Shown here: one piece after another, positions 55,003 through 64,000 of the stretch
How the letters are laid out: the number at the start of each line of letters is the position of its first letter
Position numbering within the stretch: position 1 is the stretch's first letter
From: JBBCJR01 sp037190805
Lineage (GTDB): Bacteria; Pseudomonadota; Alphaproteobacteria; Sphingomonadales; Sphingomonadaceae
Direction of reading: 5' to 3'
Assembly (NCBI GenBank): GCA_037190805.1
Contig: JBBCJR010000019.1
Span: 1-64,000 of the forward strand
Length of the DNA: 64,000 nucleotides
Program-made: the position numbers and the translations under genes
Notes under the pieces: generated by a model
The model's input: the letters and a program-made list of their open reading frames with translations, nothing else
The model's database searches: none
What the model was told of the DNA's origin: nothing

Positions 55003-57116
55003 CCATTGAGATGACCGAAGACGAGGCCAAGGCCGAGCTGGCGCGGCTGGCGAGCGAGATCGCGCGTCATAATATCCTCTATCATCAGCAGGATGAGCCG
55101 GAAATTTCAGACGCACACTATGATGCACTGATGCGCCGCAATGCGGCGATCGAGGCCGCGTTCCCTGCTCTCATCCGTGCCGACAGTCCCTCGCTCGCGG
55201 TTGGTGCGACGCCTGCGGGACATTTGGGCAAGGTCGCCCACGCCCGGCCGATGCTCAGCCTCGACAATGCCTTTTCCGATGACGAGGTGATGGAGTTCAT
55301 CGCCCGCGTCCGCCGTTTTCTGAAGCTGGCGGCCGATGTGCCGGTGGCCCTGACCGCCGAACCCAAGATTGATGGACTGAGCGCGTCGCTGAGGTTCGAA
55401 AACGGACGTTTCGTCCAGGGGCTGACGCGCGGCGACGGCCAGACCGGGGAGGATGTGACCGCCAATCTGCGTACCATCGCCGGCGTTCCGGAGCGGCTGG
55501 CCGGCGACGATGTGCCCGCCGTGGTGGAGATTCGGGGCGAGGTCTTCATGACCAAGGCCGATTTCGCGGCGCTCAACGCCCGGCAGGCCGAGGCGGGGGG
55601 CAAGGTCTTCGCCAATCCACGCAATGCCGCCGCCGGCTCTCTCCGCCAGCTCGATGCCGCGATCACGGCCAGCCGGCCGCTCCACTTTCTCGCCCATGGC
55701 TGGGGCGAACTGTCGGTGCCGGTCGCGGACACGCAGGCCGGGATGATGGAGGCGATCGGGCGCTGGGGCCTGCCGGTATCGCAGGATCTGGCATCATGTC
55801 CCGATGTCGACACCGCGCTGGGCCGGTATCGGGAGATCGAGGCGGCTCGCGCCGACCTGCCGTTCGACATCGATGGGGTCGTCTACAAGGTGGACCGGCT
55901 CGACTGGCAGGCGCGGCTGGGGCAGGTGGCAAAGGCGCCGCGTTGGGCGCTGGCGCATAAATTCCCGGCGGAGCAGGCTCAGACCACGCTGGTCGCAATC
56001 GATATCCAGGTCGGCCGCACGGGCGCCCTGACCCCGGTTGCGCGGCTCGAGCCCGTGACGGTGGGCGGTGTCGTCGTCACTAACGCCACGCTCCACAATG
56101 CCGACGAGATCGAGCGACATGGTCTGCGCCTCGGCGACCGGGTGTTGGTGCAGCGCGCCGGCGACGTCATTCCGCAGATCGTCCAGAATCTCACACCGGA
56201 TGTTAGGCGCGAAATCTATCACTTTCCCCATCAATGTCCCGAATGCGGATCGACAGCGGAGCGGGAGGCCGGCGGGGTCGTCTGGCGCTGTACCGGTGGC
56301 TTGATCTGCCCAGCCCAGCGGGTCGAGCGGCTGCGCCATTTCGTCAGTCGCTATGCGATGGATATCGAGGGGCTGGGGCTGGTGCAGGTCGAAAGCCTGT
56401 TTCGCGACGGCCTGATCCATTCGCCGGCCGACATCTTCCGTCTTACCCTGCAGCGGGAAGCGCTGGTCCAGCGCGAGGGGTGGGGCGAGGTATCGGTCGC
56501 CAATCTGGAAGCGGCGATCGACGCGCGTCGGAAACCGCCGCTTGATCGTTTCCTGTTCGCCCTTGGCATTCGCCATGTCGGACAGGTGACGGCCCGTGAT
56601 CTCGCCCGCCGTTATGTCGACTTTCCGTCGCTTCAGGCGGCGATCGACGAGGCGGTCATGGCGCGCGAGAACCTGACCCCCGCCGTTGGCGAAACCGAGG
56701 ACAAGTTCGCCCAGCGTGTCGCCAAGACGCTGGCGGCGATGTTCGAGGTGCCCGGCGTCGGTCCCGAAGTGGCCGAGGCGCTGGTCGACTTCTTTGCCGA
56801 ACCGCACAATCGCGAGGTCGTCGCGGACCTGTTGCGCGAAGTCGCTCCCCAGCCGGTGCATTTTACTGCTCGCGCGTCCGAAGTGTCGGGCAAGAGCGTG
56901 GTGTTCACGGGGACGCTGGAGACGATGAGCCGGGATGAAGCGAAGGCCCAGGCCGAATCGCTCGGGGCTCGGGTGGCAGGGTCCGTCTCGGCCAAAACCG
57001 ATCTCGTGGTCGCGGGGCCGGGCGCGGGGTCGAAGCTGAAGAAGGCCGGGGAACTCGGCATTCGCGTGATCGATGAGGCGCAGTGGCGGGAAATCGTGGC
57101 GGCGGCAGGCGGCTAA
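54999..57116 (+). CDS. ligA: NAD-dependent DNA ligase
   Basis: A 705-residue LigA. Lys123 in AEPKIDGLSASL is the adenylated residue. The OB domain is followed by a four-cysteine zinc site (CPECGST, then WRCTGGLICPAQ), HhH repeats (PGVGPEVAEALVDFF) and a C-terminal BRCT domain (SGKSVVFTGTLETMSRDEAK). It seals nicks in replication. ATGA joins it to recN. Confidence 0.97.
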   Translation: MTIEMTEDEAKAELARLASEIARHNILYHQQDEPEISDAHYDALMRRNAAIEAAFPALIRADSPSLAVGATPAGHLGKVAHARPMLSLDNAFSDDEVMEFIARVRRFLKLAADVPVALTAEPKIDGLSASLRFENGRFVQGLTRGDGQTGEDVTANLRTIAGVPERLAGDDVPAVVEIRGEVFMTKADFAALNARQAEAGGKVFANPRNAAAGSLRQLDAAITASRPLHFLAHGWGELSVPVADTQAGMMEAIGRWGLPVSQDLASCPDVDTALGRYREIEAARADLPFDIDGVVYKVDRLDWQARLGQVAKAPRWALAHKFPAEQAQTTLVAIDIQVGRTGALTPVARLEPVTVGGVVVTNATLHNADEIERHGLRLGDRVLVQRAGDVIPQIVQNLTPDVRREIYHFPHQCPECGSTAEREAGGVVWRCTGGLICPAQRVERLRHFVSRYAMDIEGLGLVQVESLFRDGLIHSPADIFRLTLQREALVQREGWGEVSVANLEAAIDARRKPPLDRFLFALGIRHVGQVTARDLARRYVDFPSLQAAIDEAVMARENLTPAVGETEDKFAQRVAKTLAAMFEVPGVGPEVAEALVDFFAEPHNREVVADLLREVAPQPVHFTARASEVSGKSVVFTGTLETMSRDEAKAQAESLGARVAGSVSAKTDLVVAGPGAGSKLKKAGELGIRVIDEAQWREIVAAAGG

Positions 57117-57183
57117 GCCGCTCTTGGCGGGTGGTTAATCGGCCTCTTCCCGCAAAGCGGCGGGCAGGCTAGAGGCAGAAGCC

Positions 57184-59049
57184 ATGCCCGTTCAGACCCG
57201 ACAGCGCCTGCCCGTCCATATCGTCATCGGGTTTGCGTTGCTGCTGGCCATGGTGGTCTCCAGCCTGTGGTTCGCGCGCGCCCAGATTCAGGCCAGCAAC
57301 GAAACCCGCCGGCTGTTCGAGCATGAGTTGACCCTGGTCGAAATTCTGTCGGCCTTGAAGGATGTGGAAGCCAGCCAGCGTGGCTATCTGCTTACCGGCG
57401 ACGCGCTCTATCTCGCGCCTTACCGGGAAAGCGTCGCGCGGGTTTACCGCGCGCGGGAAGCGCTGGCCCGCAATACCGGGCCGGAACCGGATACCGTTGC
57501 CCTTGGTTCCCTGGTCACGTCCAAGCTGGAAGAAATCGAGCGCACCGTTGCGCTGGCCGGCGCGGGGCGCATCGAAGATGCCCGCGCCATCGTTCGCACC
57601 GACTTCGGCGAACGGCTGATGCAGCGCCTGCGCGCCATAATCGGCGAGGCAAGGGGCGAGACCAAGGGTCAGATCGACGCGCTCAACGAACGGATCGCCC
57701 ATTTCTCCTATCTGCTGTCGGCGGGGCTGGTGACGGGCCTGCTCGCGGTGATCGGGCTGGCCTGGATGTGGATGCGCAACCACAGTCGGCAACTGCGGCT
57801 GTTGCTGGCGGCGCGTGACGAGGCGGAGGCCGGCAATCAGGCGCTCAGAACCCAGATCGAAGCGCGCGAGGCGGCCGAAACCCAGGTTCGCCAGATTCAG
57901 AAGATGGAATCCATCGGGCAGCTGACCGGGGGCATCGCGCATGATTTCAACAATATGCTGGCGATCGTCATCGGCAGCCTGGACCTCGCCAAGCGCCGGC
58001 TGACCAGTGATCCCGCCAAGGTCGGAACCTATCTCGACAACGCCCGCGAGGGGGCGGACCGGGCCGCGCAGTTGACGGCACGCCTGCTTGCCTTTTCCCG
58101 GCAGCAGCCGCTGGCGCCGTCGCCGACCGACGCCAACAAGCTGGTCAGCGGCATGTCGGAAATGCTGCGGCGGACGCTGGGTGAACCAGTGCGGGTCGAA
58201 ACCGTCCTCGCCGGTGGGCTGTGGCGCTGTTATGTCGACCCGACGCAGCTTGAAAACGCGCTGCTCAACCTTGCCGTGAACGCGCGGGACGCGATGCCGG
58301 AAGGTGGGCGTCTGACCATCGAGACCCAGAACGCTCATCTCGACGACGACTATGCGCGGGGACATGAAGAGGTCGAGGCGGGACAGTATGTCTGCGTCTG
58401 CGTGTCCGATACTGGGACCGGCATGACGAAGGAGGTGATCGAGCGGGCCTTCGATCCGTTTTTCACCACCAAGTCCGTGGGCAAGGGCACCGGGCTCGGG
58501 CTCAGTCAGGTCTTCGGCTTCCTCAAGCAGTCTGGGGGCCACATCAAGATCTATTCCGAGATCGGCGAGGGGACGACCATCCGCCTCTATCTGCCCCGCT
58601 GGTTCGGCGTCGAGAGGGGCAGTGAAACGGGTCCCGAGAGCATGGATCTGCCGCTCGGGGCGGCGGACGAGTTCATCCTCGTCGTGGAGGATGAGATGCG
58701 TGTGCGCCACATGAGCGTCGATGCGCTGCGCGAGCTTGGTTACACGGTCATCCAGGCATCGAATGCGAATCAGGCGCTTGAGCAGTTGCGCCAGCAACCA
58801 CGCATTGATCTGCTGTTCACCGACGTCGTGATGCCCGACATGAACGGCCGCCGCCTTGCCGAGCTGGCCCGGGAACTGAGGTCAGACCTCAAGGTTCTCT
58901 ATACCACCGGTTATACCCGCAATGCCGTGGTTCACAACGGCATGCTGGACCCCGGCGTGGCCTTTCTGCCGAAACCGTTCACCATGGACCAGTTGGCGCG
59001 CAAGGTGCGCGAGGTGCTGGATGGCGGCGGAGTCAATCGGCTGGTCTGA
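57184..59049 (+). CDS. Hybrid sensor histidine kinase with CHASE3 domain
   Basis: A 621-residue membrane kinase. Helix 1 (about 11-29) and helix 2 (about 178-198) enclose a CHASE3 sensor with EASQRGYLLTGDALYLAPY. His253 in GGIAHDFNNMLAIV is the phosphorylated site; ATP-binding boxes NLAVNARDAMPEGG and GTGLGLSQVFGF follow. A C-terminal receiver has Asp547 in LFTDVVMPDMNG. It lies 67 bases after ligA. Input signal and target are unknown. Confidence 0.93.
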   Translation: MPVQTRQRLPVHIVIGFALLLAMVVSSLWFARAQIQASNETRRLFEHELTLVEILSALKDVEASQRGYLLTGDALYLAPYRESVARVYRAREALARNTGPEPDTVALGSLVTSKLEEIERTVALAGAGRIEDARAIVRTDFGERLMQRLRAIIGEARGETKGQIDALNERIAHFSYLLSAGLVTGLLAVIGLAWMWMRNHSRQLRLLLAARDEAEAGNQALRTQIEAREAAETQVRQIQKMESIGQLTGGIAHDFNNMLAIVIGSLDLAKRRLTSDPAKVGTYLDNAREGADRAAQLTARLLAFSRQQPLAPSPTDANKLVSGMSEMLRRTLGEPVRVETVLAGGLWRCYVDPTQLENALLNLAVNARDAMPEGGRLTIETQNAHLDDDYARGHEEVEAGQYVCVCVSDTGTGMTKEVIERAFDPFFTTKSVGKGTGLGLSQVFGFLKQSGGHIKIYSEIGEGTTIRLYLPRWFGVERGSETGPESMDLPLGAADEFILVVEDEMRVRHMSVDALRELGYTVIQASNANQALEQLRQQPRIDLLFTDVVMPDMNGRRLAELARELRSDLKVLYTTGYTRNAVVHNGMLDPGVAFLPKPFTMDQLARKVREVLDGGGVNRLV

Positions 59050-59093
59050 TTGCCCGGTGCCCCACCGGAACCACCCCTGTCGATATCAAAGGC

Positions 59094-60002
59094 TCAACGC
59101 GGTCCACGCAGTCTGAGGATGGTCCAGTCGCCCCGCTCAAGTCGAGCGTGGGGCCGACAGCCGACGCGCAGATAGGCCGCCAGCACGGCATCCGCTTGTA
59201 TTGTCAGCAGGCCCGCCAGGATCACATCTCCGCCGGGTGCCAACGCCGCGGTGATCGATGGGGCCATATCGATCAGCGGCCCGGCAAGGATGTTGGCGAC
59301 GATCAGTTCATAGGGGGCACGTCTGACCAGCAGACGGTGCGCAAACCCGTCGGCAACCAGCAGCAGCACCTTACCGGGTGCATCGCCCAGCGCCACATTG
59401 TTCAGTGCTGCATTCTCCGCCGCTACCTCGACCGACACGGGGTCGATATCGGACGCGGTGACACGTGCCAGCGGCCAGGCGCGGGCTGCGGCGAAAGCCA
59501 GCAGTCCGGTGCCGGTGCCCAGGTCCAGGACATGGCCATAGCGCCGGCCCTCGCGGCGCAATCGGTCGATCATCGCCAGACAGCCGGCAGTGGTTTCGTG
59601 CTGGCCGGTGCCGAAGGCGCGTCCGGCATCGACGCGAAAGCGGATCGAATTCAGCGGCAGATTGTCCGGCGCAGGGCCGGCGTGGACGTAAAACCGACCC
59701 TCGTGGATCGGCGTCAGCCCTGCCTGGCTCATCGTCACCCAATCGGCGTCCGGCAGTTCCTCGACCACTTCCTCGACACCCAGGGCGCTGGGGACGAGGG
59801 CGCGAAGCCGGGAAATGACGACGGCATCGGGCCGCGTTTCCAGATAGGCTTCCAGAATCCATTCGTCGGGACGCGTGGCATCGATCTCGCGCGTGATCAC
59901 CGTCGGCGCGGGGTCGTCGAAGATGGCCAGTTCCAGAGCGTCATTGATGCCGTCGACCTCATCCCGGCGGCAGGGCAGGGTCAGCTTCCAGCTAGCGGAC
60001 AT
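59094..60002 (-). CDS. prmA: Ribosomal protein L11 methyltransferase
   Basis: A 302-residue SAM enzyme that methylates bL11/uL11. The PrmA signature FRVDAGRAFGTGQHETTAGCL is followed by the SAM site VLDLGTGTGLLAFAAAR, ASDIDPVSVEVA and the catalytic-type VANILAGPLI. The ATG at 60002 has GGGG eight bases before it; an ATG at 60014 is less likely. The start overlaps the upstream SDR stop by 11 bases, so the two are coupled. Confidence 0.94.
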   Translation of the reverse strand: MSASWKLTLPCRRDEVDGINDALELAIFDDPAPTVITREIDATRPDEWILEAYLETRPDAVVISRLRALVPSALGVEEVVEELPDADWVTMSQAGLTPIHEGRFYVHAGPAPDNLPLNSIRFRVDAGRAFGTGQHETTAGCLAMIDRLRREGRRYGHVLDLGTGTGLLAFAAARAWPLARVTASDIDPVSVEVAAENAALNNVALGDAPGKVLLLVADGFAHRLLVRRAPYELIVANILAGPLIDMAPSITAALAPGGDVILAGLLTIQADAVLAAYLRVGCRPHARLERGDWTILRLRGPR

Positions 60003-60681
60003 AACTGGCCCCATTGATATCGAGAGTCGCCCCGGTCAGTGCCTCGGGCGCGTCGAGCGCCAGCCAGCGGATCACCTCGGCCACTTCGGCCGGCGTGGAC
60101 AGGCGGCCGAGCGGAATCTGGGCGATCGCCGCCGCGCCGCCATCGGTCAGATCGGGCGCGGCCATGTCGGTCAGGGTGAGGCCGGGCGAGGCGGCAAAGG
60201 CCAGGATGCCGCGATCGGCATAGGCGCGGGCAATGGTCTTGGTCAGGGCCAGAAGGCCCCCCTTGGCCGTGCCGTAATACCAGTGTTCCGCGGTGTCGCC
60301 GCGATGGCCGGCGCGGCTGGCGACGTTGACCAGCCGGCCAGGGATACGCATCCCCAGCCAGTGATTGACGGCGAGGCGGGACAGCGCCGATGGCGCGTCC
60401 AGGTTGATCGCCATCGCCCGGCGCCAGCCAGCCTGCCATTGATCATCGTCGCCCTCGATCGGCAGCGGCGCATAGAAAGCCGCATTGTTGATCAGCACGT
60501 CGATGCGTCCGTTGAGCAGGTCGAGCGCGCGTGCCCATAGCCGTGCCGGCACGGCCGGGTCGGCGAGGTCGCCATCGGCCGAGCCGGTGCCGACGATGCG
60601 CGCCCCGGCGGACTTCAGGGCCGCGAAGGTGGCGGCGCCGATGCCCCGGGTGGCGCCAGTAAGGAGGATGTTGACCGTCAT
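59992..60681 (-). CDS. Short-chain dehydrogenase/reductase
   Basis: A 229-residue classical SDR. NAD(P) site TGATRGIGAATF near residue 8, LINNAAFY near 65, and the catalytic Tyr-x3-Lys in WYYGTAKGG with the preceding Ser region NVASRAG. The later PGLTLTDMAAPDL segment is typical. The substrate is unknown; a ketoacyl or sugar alcohol reductase is possible. It overlaps prmA. Confidence 0.9.
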   Translation of the reverse strand: MTVNILLTGATRGIGAATFAALKSAGARIVGTGSADGDLADPAVPARLWARALDLLNGRIDVLINNAAFYAPLPIEGDDDQWQAGWRRAMAINLDAPSALSRLAVNHWLGMRIPGRLVNVASRAGHRGDTAEHWYYGTAKGGLLALTKTIARAYADRGILAFAASPGLTLTDMAAPDLTDGGAAAIAQIPLGRLSTPAEVAEVIRWLALDAPEALTGATLDINGASYVR

Positions 60682-60772
60682 GGCGCGGCTTTACGAGAAG
60701 CCGGACGGCTTGGCAAAGCGGCTTCGTCTTGCGCCAGCGACAGCGCGACAAGACTGATCGGTGCTGCGGTCG

Positions 60773-62143
60773 TCAGGCGCTCAGGGCCACGAACTCGCTG
60801 ACGGCGACGTGAAGCTGGCCCAGTTGGTCGTCAACCTCGGACACGCCGCCGTCGACCTGGTCGATCTCGGTGGCGACATGCTCGGTCTCAGCCCGGACGG
60901 TGGCGATGGTGTTGGACATCGAATCCGCTGCGAGCGCCGTTTCGTCGACGGCCGAGGTGATCATGGTCACAGTCTGTGCCTGGGCATCCATCGCCTGCCG
61001 GATGCGGGCGGCCGAAAGCTGGACCTCGCCCACCGTGGCGCGAATCGAACCGTTCGCTTCCACCGTCTGGCGAGTCGCCGACTGAATGGCCTGGATCTGC
61101 TTGGCGATGTCGTCGGTTGCCCGCGCGGTCTGGCTGGCAAGGCTCTTCACCTCTTGCGCGACCACGGCGAAGCCACGTCCGGCATCGCCCGCCCGGGCCG
61201 CCTCGATCGTCGCATTGAGGGCGAGCAGGTTGGTCTGGCCGGCAATGTCGCGGATGAGGCCGAGGATCGATTCGATCGCCCTGGCGTGGTCGGCCAGAGT
61301 TGCGGCGGCATCGACCGCATCGCCCGCCTGGCTGGCGGCGCGATCGGCGATGTCGGCGGAGCTTTCGACCTCGCTGCGTGCTTCCTCGATCGCGCGGATC
61401 AGGCCGGCGGCGGTATGGGCGGCTTCGCGCATCGCCATCGCCGACTGCTCGGCGGCGGCGGCGACCTCGGCGGCCTGGCCCAGCATGCCGCGCGTCGTGC
61501 CGGCGGCATGCGACGCGCGATCGCGCACCTGCCGGCTGGACCGTGATGCTTCGGCGACGATGGCGGCGATCTGTTCCTGGAAGCGCTCGGCCCTGGCGCG
61601 CGCGGCGGCGGCGGCGGCGCCGGTTTCCAGCCGGCGGATCGAAAGCAGGGTCAGCTCGATCTCGATACACGCCTTGCGGTGCAGCGTGTCGTTCGCCAGC
61701 CGCAGGAAGGGAACGTCGCCGGCATGGTGGGCGCGGATGTTCTCGATGATCGCGTCGCTCAGTTGCTGAACGCCGGATACGAAGGTCGGGATCGGGATTT
61801 GAAGGGCGTGCACCTCTTCGCCATTGGCGACCATACGATGCAGCCATGCCGAATCGAAGGGCATGAGATAGCGGCGGCGTTCGCTTTCCAGCGCCCGGTC
61901 GACGATCTGCTGTGGCGACAGCCTGGACAAGGCCATGGCCGGGGTGACGGCGACGCGGCTCCAGAAGTCCACGACAGCCGACTCGATCAGCGTGCTGGCG
62001 CGTTCATAAACCGCGCGCAGATTGTCCGTGAAGGTGCCGTCCGGATCATAGGCGGCGAGGCGCTCCGCATAGGCCCTGGGCCCGAGATCGATGGCCGGGG
62101 CCTGACCGGCGCTGAATTCCGCCTGGTCCGCGATGATCGTCAT
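60773..62143 (-). CDS. Soluble globin-type methyl-accepting chemoreceptor
   Basis: A 456-residue chemoreceptor without membrane helices. The N-terminal domain (about 25-190) resembles globin-coupled sensors: WLHRMVANGEEVHALQIPIP with His112 at the proximal haem position. A coiled-coil part leads to the signalling hairpin IRDIAGQTNLLALNATIEAA and GRGFAVVAQEVKSLA. It should report oxygen or redox state to CheA. I use the ATG at 62143; the longer frame lacks conserved features. It is divergent from sdhC. Confidence 0.85.
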   Translation of the reverse strand: MTIIADQAEFSAGQAPAIDLGPRAYAERLAAYDPDGTFTDNLRAVYERASTLIESAVVDFWSRVAVTPAMALSRLSPQQIVDRALESERRRYLMPFDSAWLHRMVANGEEVHALQIPIPTFVSGVQQLSDAIIENIRAHHAGDVPFLRLANDTLHRKACIEIELTLLSIRRLETGAAAAAARARAERFQEQIAAIVAEASRSSRQVRDRASHAAGTTRGMLGQAAEVAAAAEQSAMAMREAAHTAAGLIRAIEEARSEVESSADIADRAASQAGDAVDAAATLADHARAIESILGLIRDIAGQTNLLALNATIEAARAGDAGRGFAVVAQEVKSLASQTARATDDIAKQIQAIQSATRQTVEANGSIRATVGEVQLSAARIRQAMDAQAQTVTMITSAVDETALAADSMSNTIATVRAETEHVATEIDQVDGGVSEVDDQLGQLHVAVSEFVALSA

Positions 62144-62178
62144 TGCCCTGCCTTCACGTTGAGATGTCCCGGTACGAA

Positions 62179-62210
62179 ATCGGTAAATGACGAGGGTAAA
62201 GGATCGGTAA
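62179..62210. promoter_or_regulatory. Repeated ATCGGTAA sites between chemoreceptor and sdhC
   Basis: ATCGGTAA occurs at 62179-62186 and 62203-62210, with GGGTAAA between them (62194-62200). The second runs into the near-palindrome TCGGTAACCGA. In the 150-base divergent gap this may be an operator. No known regulator is assigned. Confidence 0.3.
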
Positions 62211-62293
62211 CCGAACGGGACGGGGTCGAGATGGGTTGCGCCAGCGGCCGCATCTACTAAAAGGCCGGGCAATCACATTCAGGGAAGAATTCG

Positions 62294-62707
62294 ATGGCCG
62301 TATCGCGCCCCCGCCCCCTGTCGCCGCACCTGTCGATCTGGCGCTGGCGCGTACATATGCTGGTTTCGATCCTGCATCGGGCCACCGGCACGGCGCTGGC
62401 GACCGCCGGCGCGGTGCTGCTGATCGGCTGGCTGGCCGCAGCGGCAAGTGGCCAGGAGGGCTATGAGCGCTTCATAGCCTGTGTGACAAACGATGACGGC
62501 GGGCTCGCCTGGTACACGGCGGTGGTGCTTATCGGCCTCACCTGGTCCTTCTTTCAGCACATGTTCTCGGGGTTGCGGCATTTCGTGCTCGATACCGGCG
62601 CCGGCTATGAGCTGAAGACCAACCGGCTGTGGGCGACGATGACGATCGTCGGGTCGGTTGCGGCGACGCTGGTGCTGTGGGCCGTCATTCTGGATCGGGG
62701 GATCTGA
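62294..62707 (+). CDS. sdhC: Succinate dehydrogenase cytochrome b556 subunit
   Basis: A 137-residue membrane anchor of complex II. RPRPLSPHLSIWRW, then SILHRATGTALA (the quinone-site His-Arg), and FFQHMFSGLRHFVLDTG with a haem ligand His. Three helices. GGGAAGAA precedes the ATG. It is the first gene of the sdh operon, four bases ahead of sdhD. Confidence 0.95.
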   Translation: MAVSRPRPLSPHLSIWRWRVHMLVSILHRATGTALATAGAVLLIGWLAAAASGQEGYERFIACVTNDDGGLAWYTAVVLIGLTWSFFQHMFSGLRHFVLDTGAGYELKTNRLWATMTIVGSVAATLVLWAVILDRGI

Positions 62708-62710
62708 GCC

Positions 62711-63100
62711 ATGGGGAACGGAACCGGATTGGGCCGCGTCAGGGGTCTGGGCTCCGCCAAGTCGGGGGCGCATCACTGGTGGATGCAGCGTGTGTCGGCG
62801 GTGGCCAATGTCGTGCTGCTGCCCTGGCTGCTGATCTCGCTCGTCCGCATGCCGTCGTTCGATCACAAGACGGTGGTGGAATGGATCGGCTCGCCCTGGG
62901 TGACGGTGCCGCTGCTGCTGCTCGTCGCCAATCTGTTCTGGCACCTGAAAATGGGCCTGCAGATCTTCATCGAAGACTATGTCCATGAGGAAGGGAACAA
63001 GGTCGCAGCGCTTCTCGCCCTCAATTTCTATGCCGTCGCCGGGGCCGCGCTCGGCATCTTCTCGATCCTCAAGATCGCTTTTGCAGGGACCGCCGCATAA
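62711..63100 (+). CDS. sdhD: Succinate dehydrogenase hydrophobic anchor subunit
   Basis: A 129-residue protein with three helices. GLGSAKSGAHHWWMQRVSAV is the alphaproteobacterial SdhD opening; FWHLKMGLQIFIEDYVHEE carries the second haem ligand region. It anchors SdhAB. Its stop overlaps the sdhA start by one base. Confidence 0.93.
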   Translation: MGNGTGLGRVRGLGSAKSGAHHWWMQRVSAVANVVLLPWLLISLVRMPSFDHKTVVEWIGSPWVTVPLLLLVANLFWHLKMGLQIFIEDYVHEEGNKVAALLALNFYAVAGAALGIFSILKIAFAGTAA

Positions 63101-64000
63101 TGGCCGAGGCTTACAAGATCATCGATCATGTCTATGACGCGGTTGTGGTCGGGGCCGGCGGCTCGGGCCTGCGTGCCACCATGGGCGCGGCGGAAGCGGG
63201 GCTGAAGACCGCCTGCATCACCAAGGTGTTCCCGACCCGCAGTCACACCGTCGCGGCGCAGGGTGGCATCGCCGCCTCGCTCGGCAACATGGGGCCGGAC
63301 CACTGGACCTGGCACATGTACGACACCGTCAAGGGGTCGGACTGGCTGGGCGACCAGGACGCGATCGAATATCTCTGCCGCGAGGCGCCGGCCGCGGTCT
63401 ACGAGCTCGAGCATTACGGCGTCCCGTTCAGCCGCACCGAGGAAGGGCGCATCTACCAGCGCCCGTTCGGCGGCATGATGCAGAACATGGGCGCGGGCCC
63501 GCCGGCGCAGCGCACCTGCGCCGCCGCCGACCGTACCGGCCACGCCATGCTTCATTCGCTCTATCAGCAGAGCCTGAAGTACGACGCCGACTTCTTCATC
63601 GAATATTTCGCCCTCGACCTGATCATGGATGGCGGCGAATGCCGCGGCGTCATCGCCATGTGCATGGAGGACGGCACCATCCACCGCTTCCGCAGCCATG
63701 CGACGGTGCTGGCGACGGGCGGCTATGGCCGCTGCTATTTCTCGGCGACCTCGGCCCATACCTGCACCGGCGACGGCGGCGGCATGGTGCTGCGCGCCGG
63801 CCTGCCGCTGCAGGACATGGAGTTCGTCCAGTTCCACCCGACCGGCATCTACGGCGCCGGCGTCCTCATCACCGAGGGTGCGCGCGGCGAGGGCGGCTAC
63901 CTCACTAACTCCGAGGGCGAGCGATTCATGGAGCGCTATGCCCCCTCGGCCAAGGACCTTGCCAGTCGCGACGTCGTGTCGCGCTCGATGGCGATGGAGA
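63100..64000 (+). CDS. sdhA: Succinate dehydrogenase flavoprotein subunit (5' part, cut by window end)
   Basis: The first 300 codons of SdhA, open to the window edge. FAD site AVVVGAGGSGLRATMGAAEAG, the covalent FAD His in TRSHTVAAQGG, the substrate region QFHPTGIYGAGVLITEG, and DVVSRSMAM near the edge. It oxidises succinate in the TCA cycle and feeds electrons to SdhB. The ATG shares a base with the sdhD stop. Confidence 0.97.
   Translation, partial: MAEAYKIIDHVYDAVVVGAGGSGLRATMGAAEAGLKTACITKVFPTRSHTVAAQGGIAASLGNMGPDHWTWHMYDTVKGSDWLGDQDAIEYLCREAPAAVYELEHYGVPFSRTEEGRIYQRPFGGMMQNMGAGPPAQRTCAAADRTGHAMLHSLYQQSLKYDADFFIEYFALDLIMDGGECRGVIAMCMEDGTIHRFRSHATVLATGGYGRCYFSATSAHTCTGDGGGMVLRAGLPLQDMEFVQFHPTGIYGAGVLITEGARGEGGYLTNSEGERFMERYAPSAKDLASRDVVSRSMAME

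Overview
The window is GC-rich chromosomal DNA from an alphaproteobacterium, most likely a member of the Sphingomonadales. The evidence is gene content: ChpT (partner of CckA and CtrA), GapR, DUF1244, a GAAC-N7-GAAC LexA-type operator, the bamD-recN-ligA and yajC-secD-secF strings, and a σ32-type RpoH beside an RluD-type synthase. The genes are close-packed, with many ATGA or TGATG stop/start overlaps, and the content is mainly core chromosome. I saw no insertion sequence, prophage, plasmid gene, CRISPR array or toxin-antitoxin pair.

Layout. 1-4450: phosphoesterase, bL36, a HAD phosphatase, pyruvate kinase, DUF1244, GapR and YbjQ, with one copy of a strong palindromic repeat at each end. 4504-6836: dnaX, ybaB and a small membrane protein. 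6980-9734 (minus): mtgA, rpoH and an RluD-type synthase. 9752-16382: JAMM peptidase, cold-shock protein, chpT and a complete cheA-cheW-cheY-cheB-cheR chemotaxis locus. 16408-20338: AmpD-type amidase, RNase P RNA, a lipoprotein prolyl oligopeptidase and a secreted RNase T2. 20304-22771 (minus): DUF4112, a stand-alone receiver protein and a peptide-binding lipoprotein. 22962-27529: uvrA, an atypical alpha/beta hydrolase and DUF2721. 27615-33473: a three-gene RND efflux pump. 33715-37524: a sulfate ABC importer. 37600-42569: serS, then on the minus strand two HU genes around tRNA-Val and lon. 42662-45059 (minus): a two-component system with a PepSY protein. 45156-52422: ABC-F ATPase, DUF815 ATPase, yajC-secD-secF, a Mth938-like protein and a glycosyltransferase. 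52536-59049: bamD, recN, ligA and a hybrid kinase. 59094-62143 (minus): prmA, an SDR enzyme and a soluble globin-type chemoreceptor. 62294-64000: sdhC, sdhD and the 5' part of sdhA, which runs off the window.

How the genes connect. Several signalling layers lie close together: the ChpT phosphotransferase directly before the chemotaxis genes, a soluble haem-type chemoreceptor divergent from succinate dehydrogenase, a stand-alone receiver behind a possible general-stress promoter, a heat-shock sigma factor, and lon with a possible heat-shock promoter. I found no clearly novel multi-gene system. The points most worth checking are the repeated 28-bp palindrome, the CheA with an extra CheW-like domain and a degenerate receiver tail, the alpha/beta hydrolase lacking its nucleophile serine, the LexA box almost touching the uvrA start codon, and the HAD gene that seems to begin with a non-standard codon inside the rpmJ stop.
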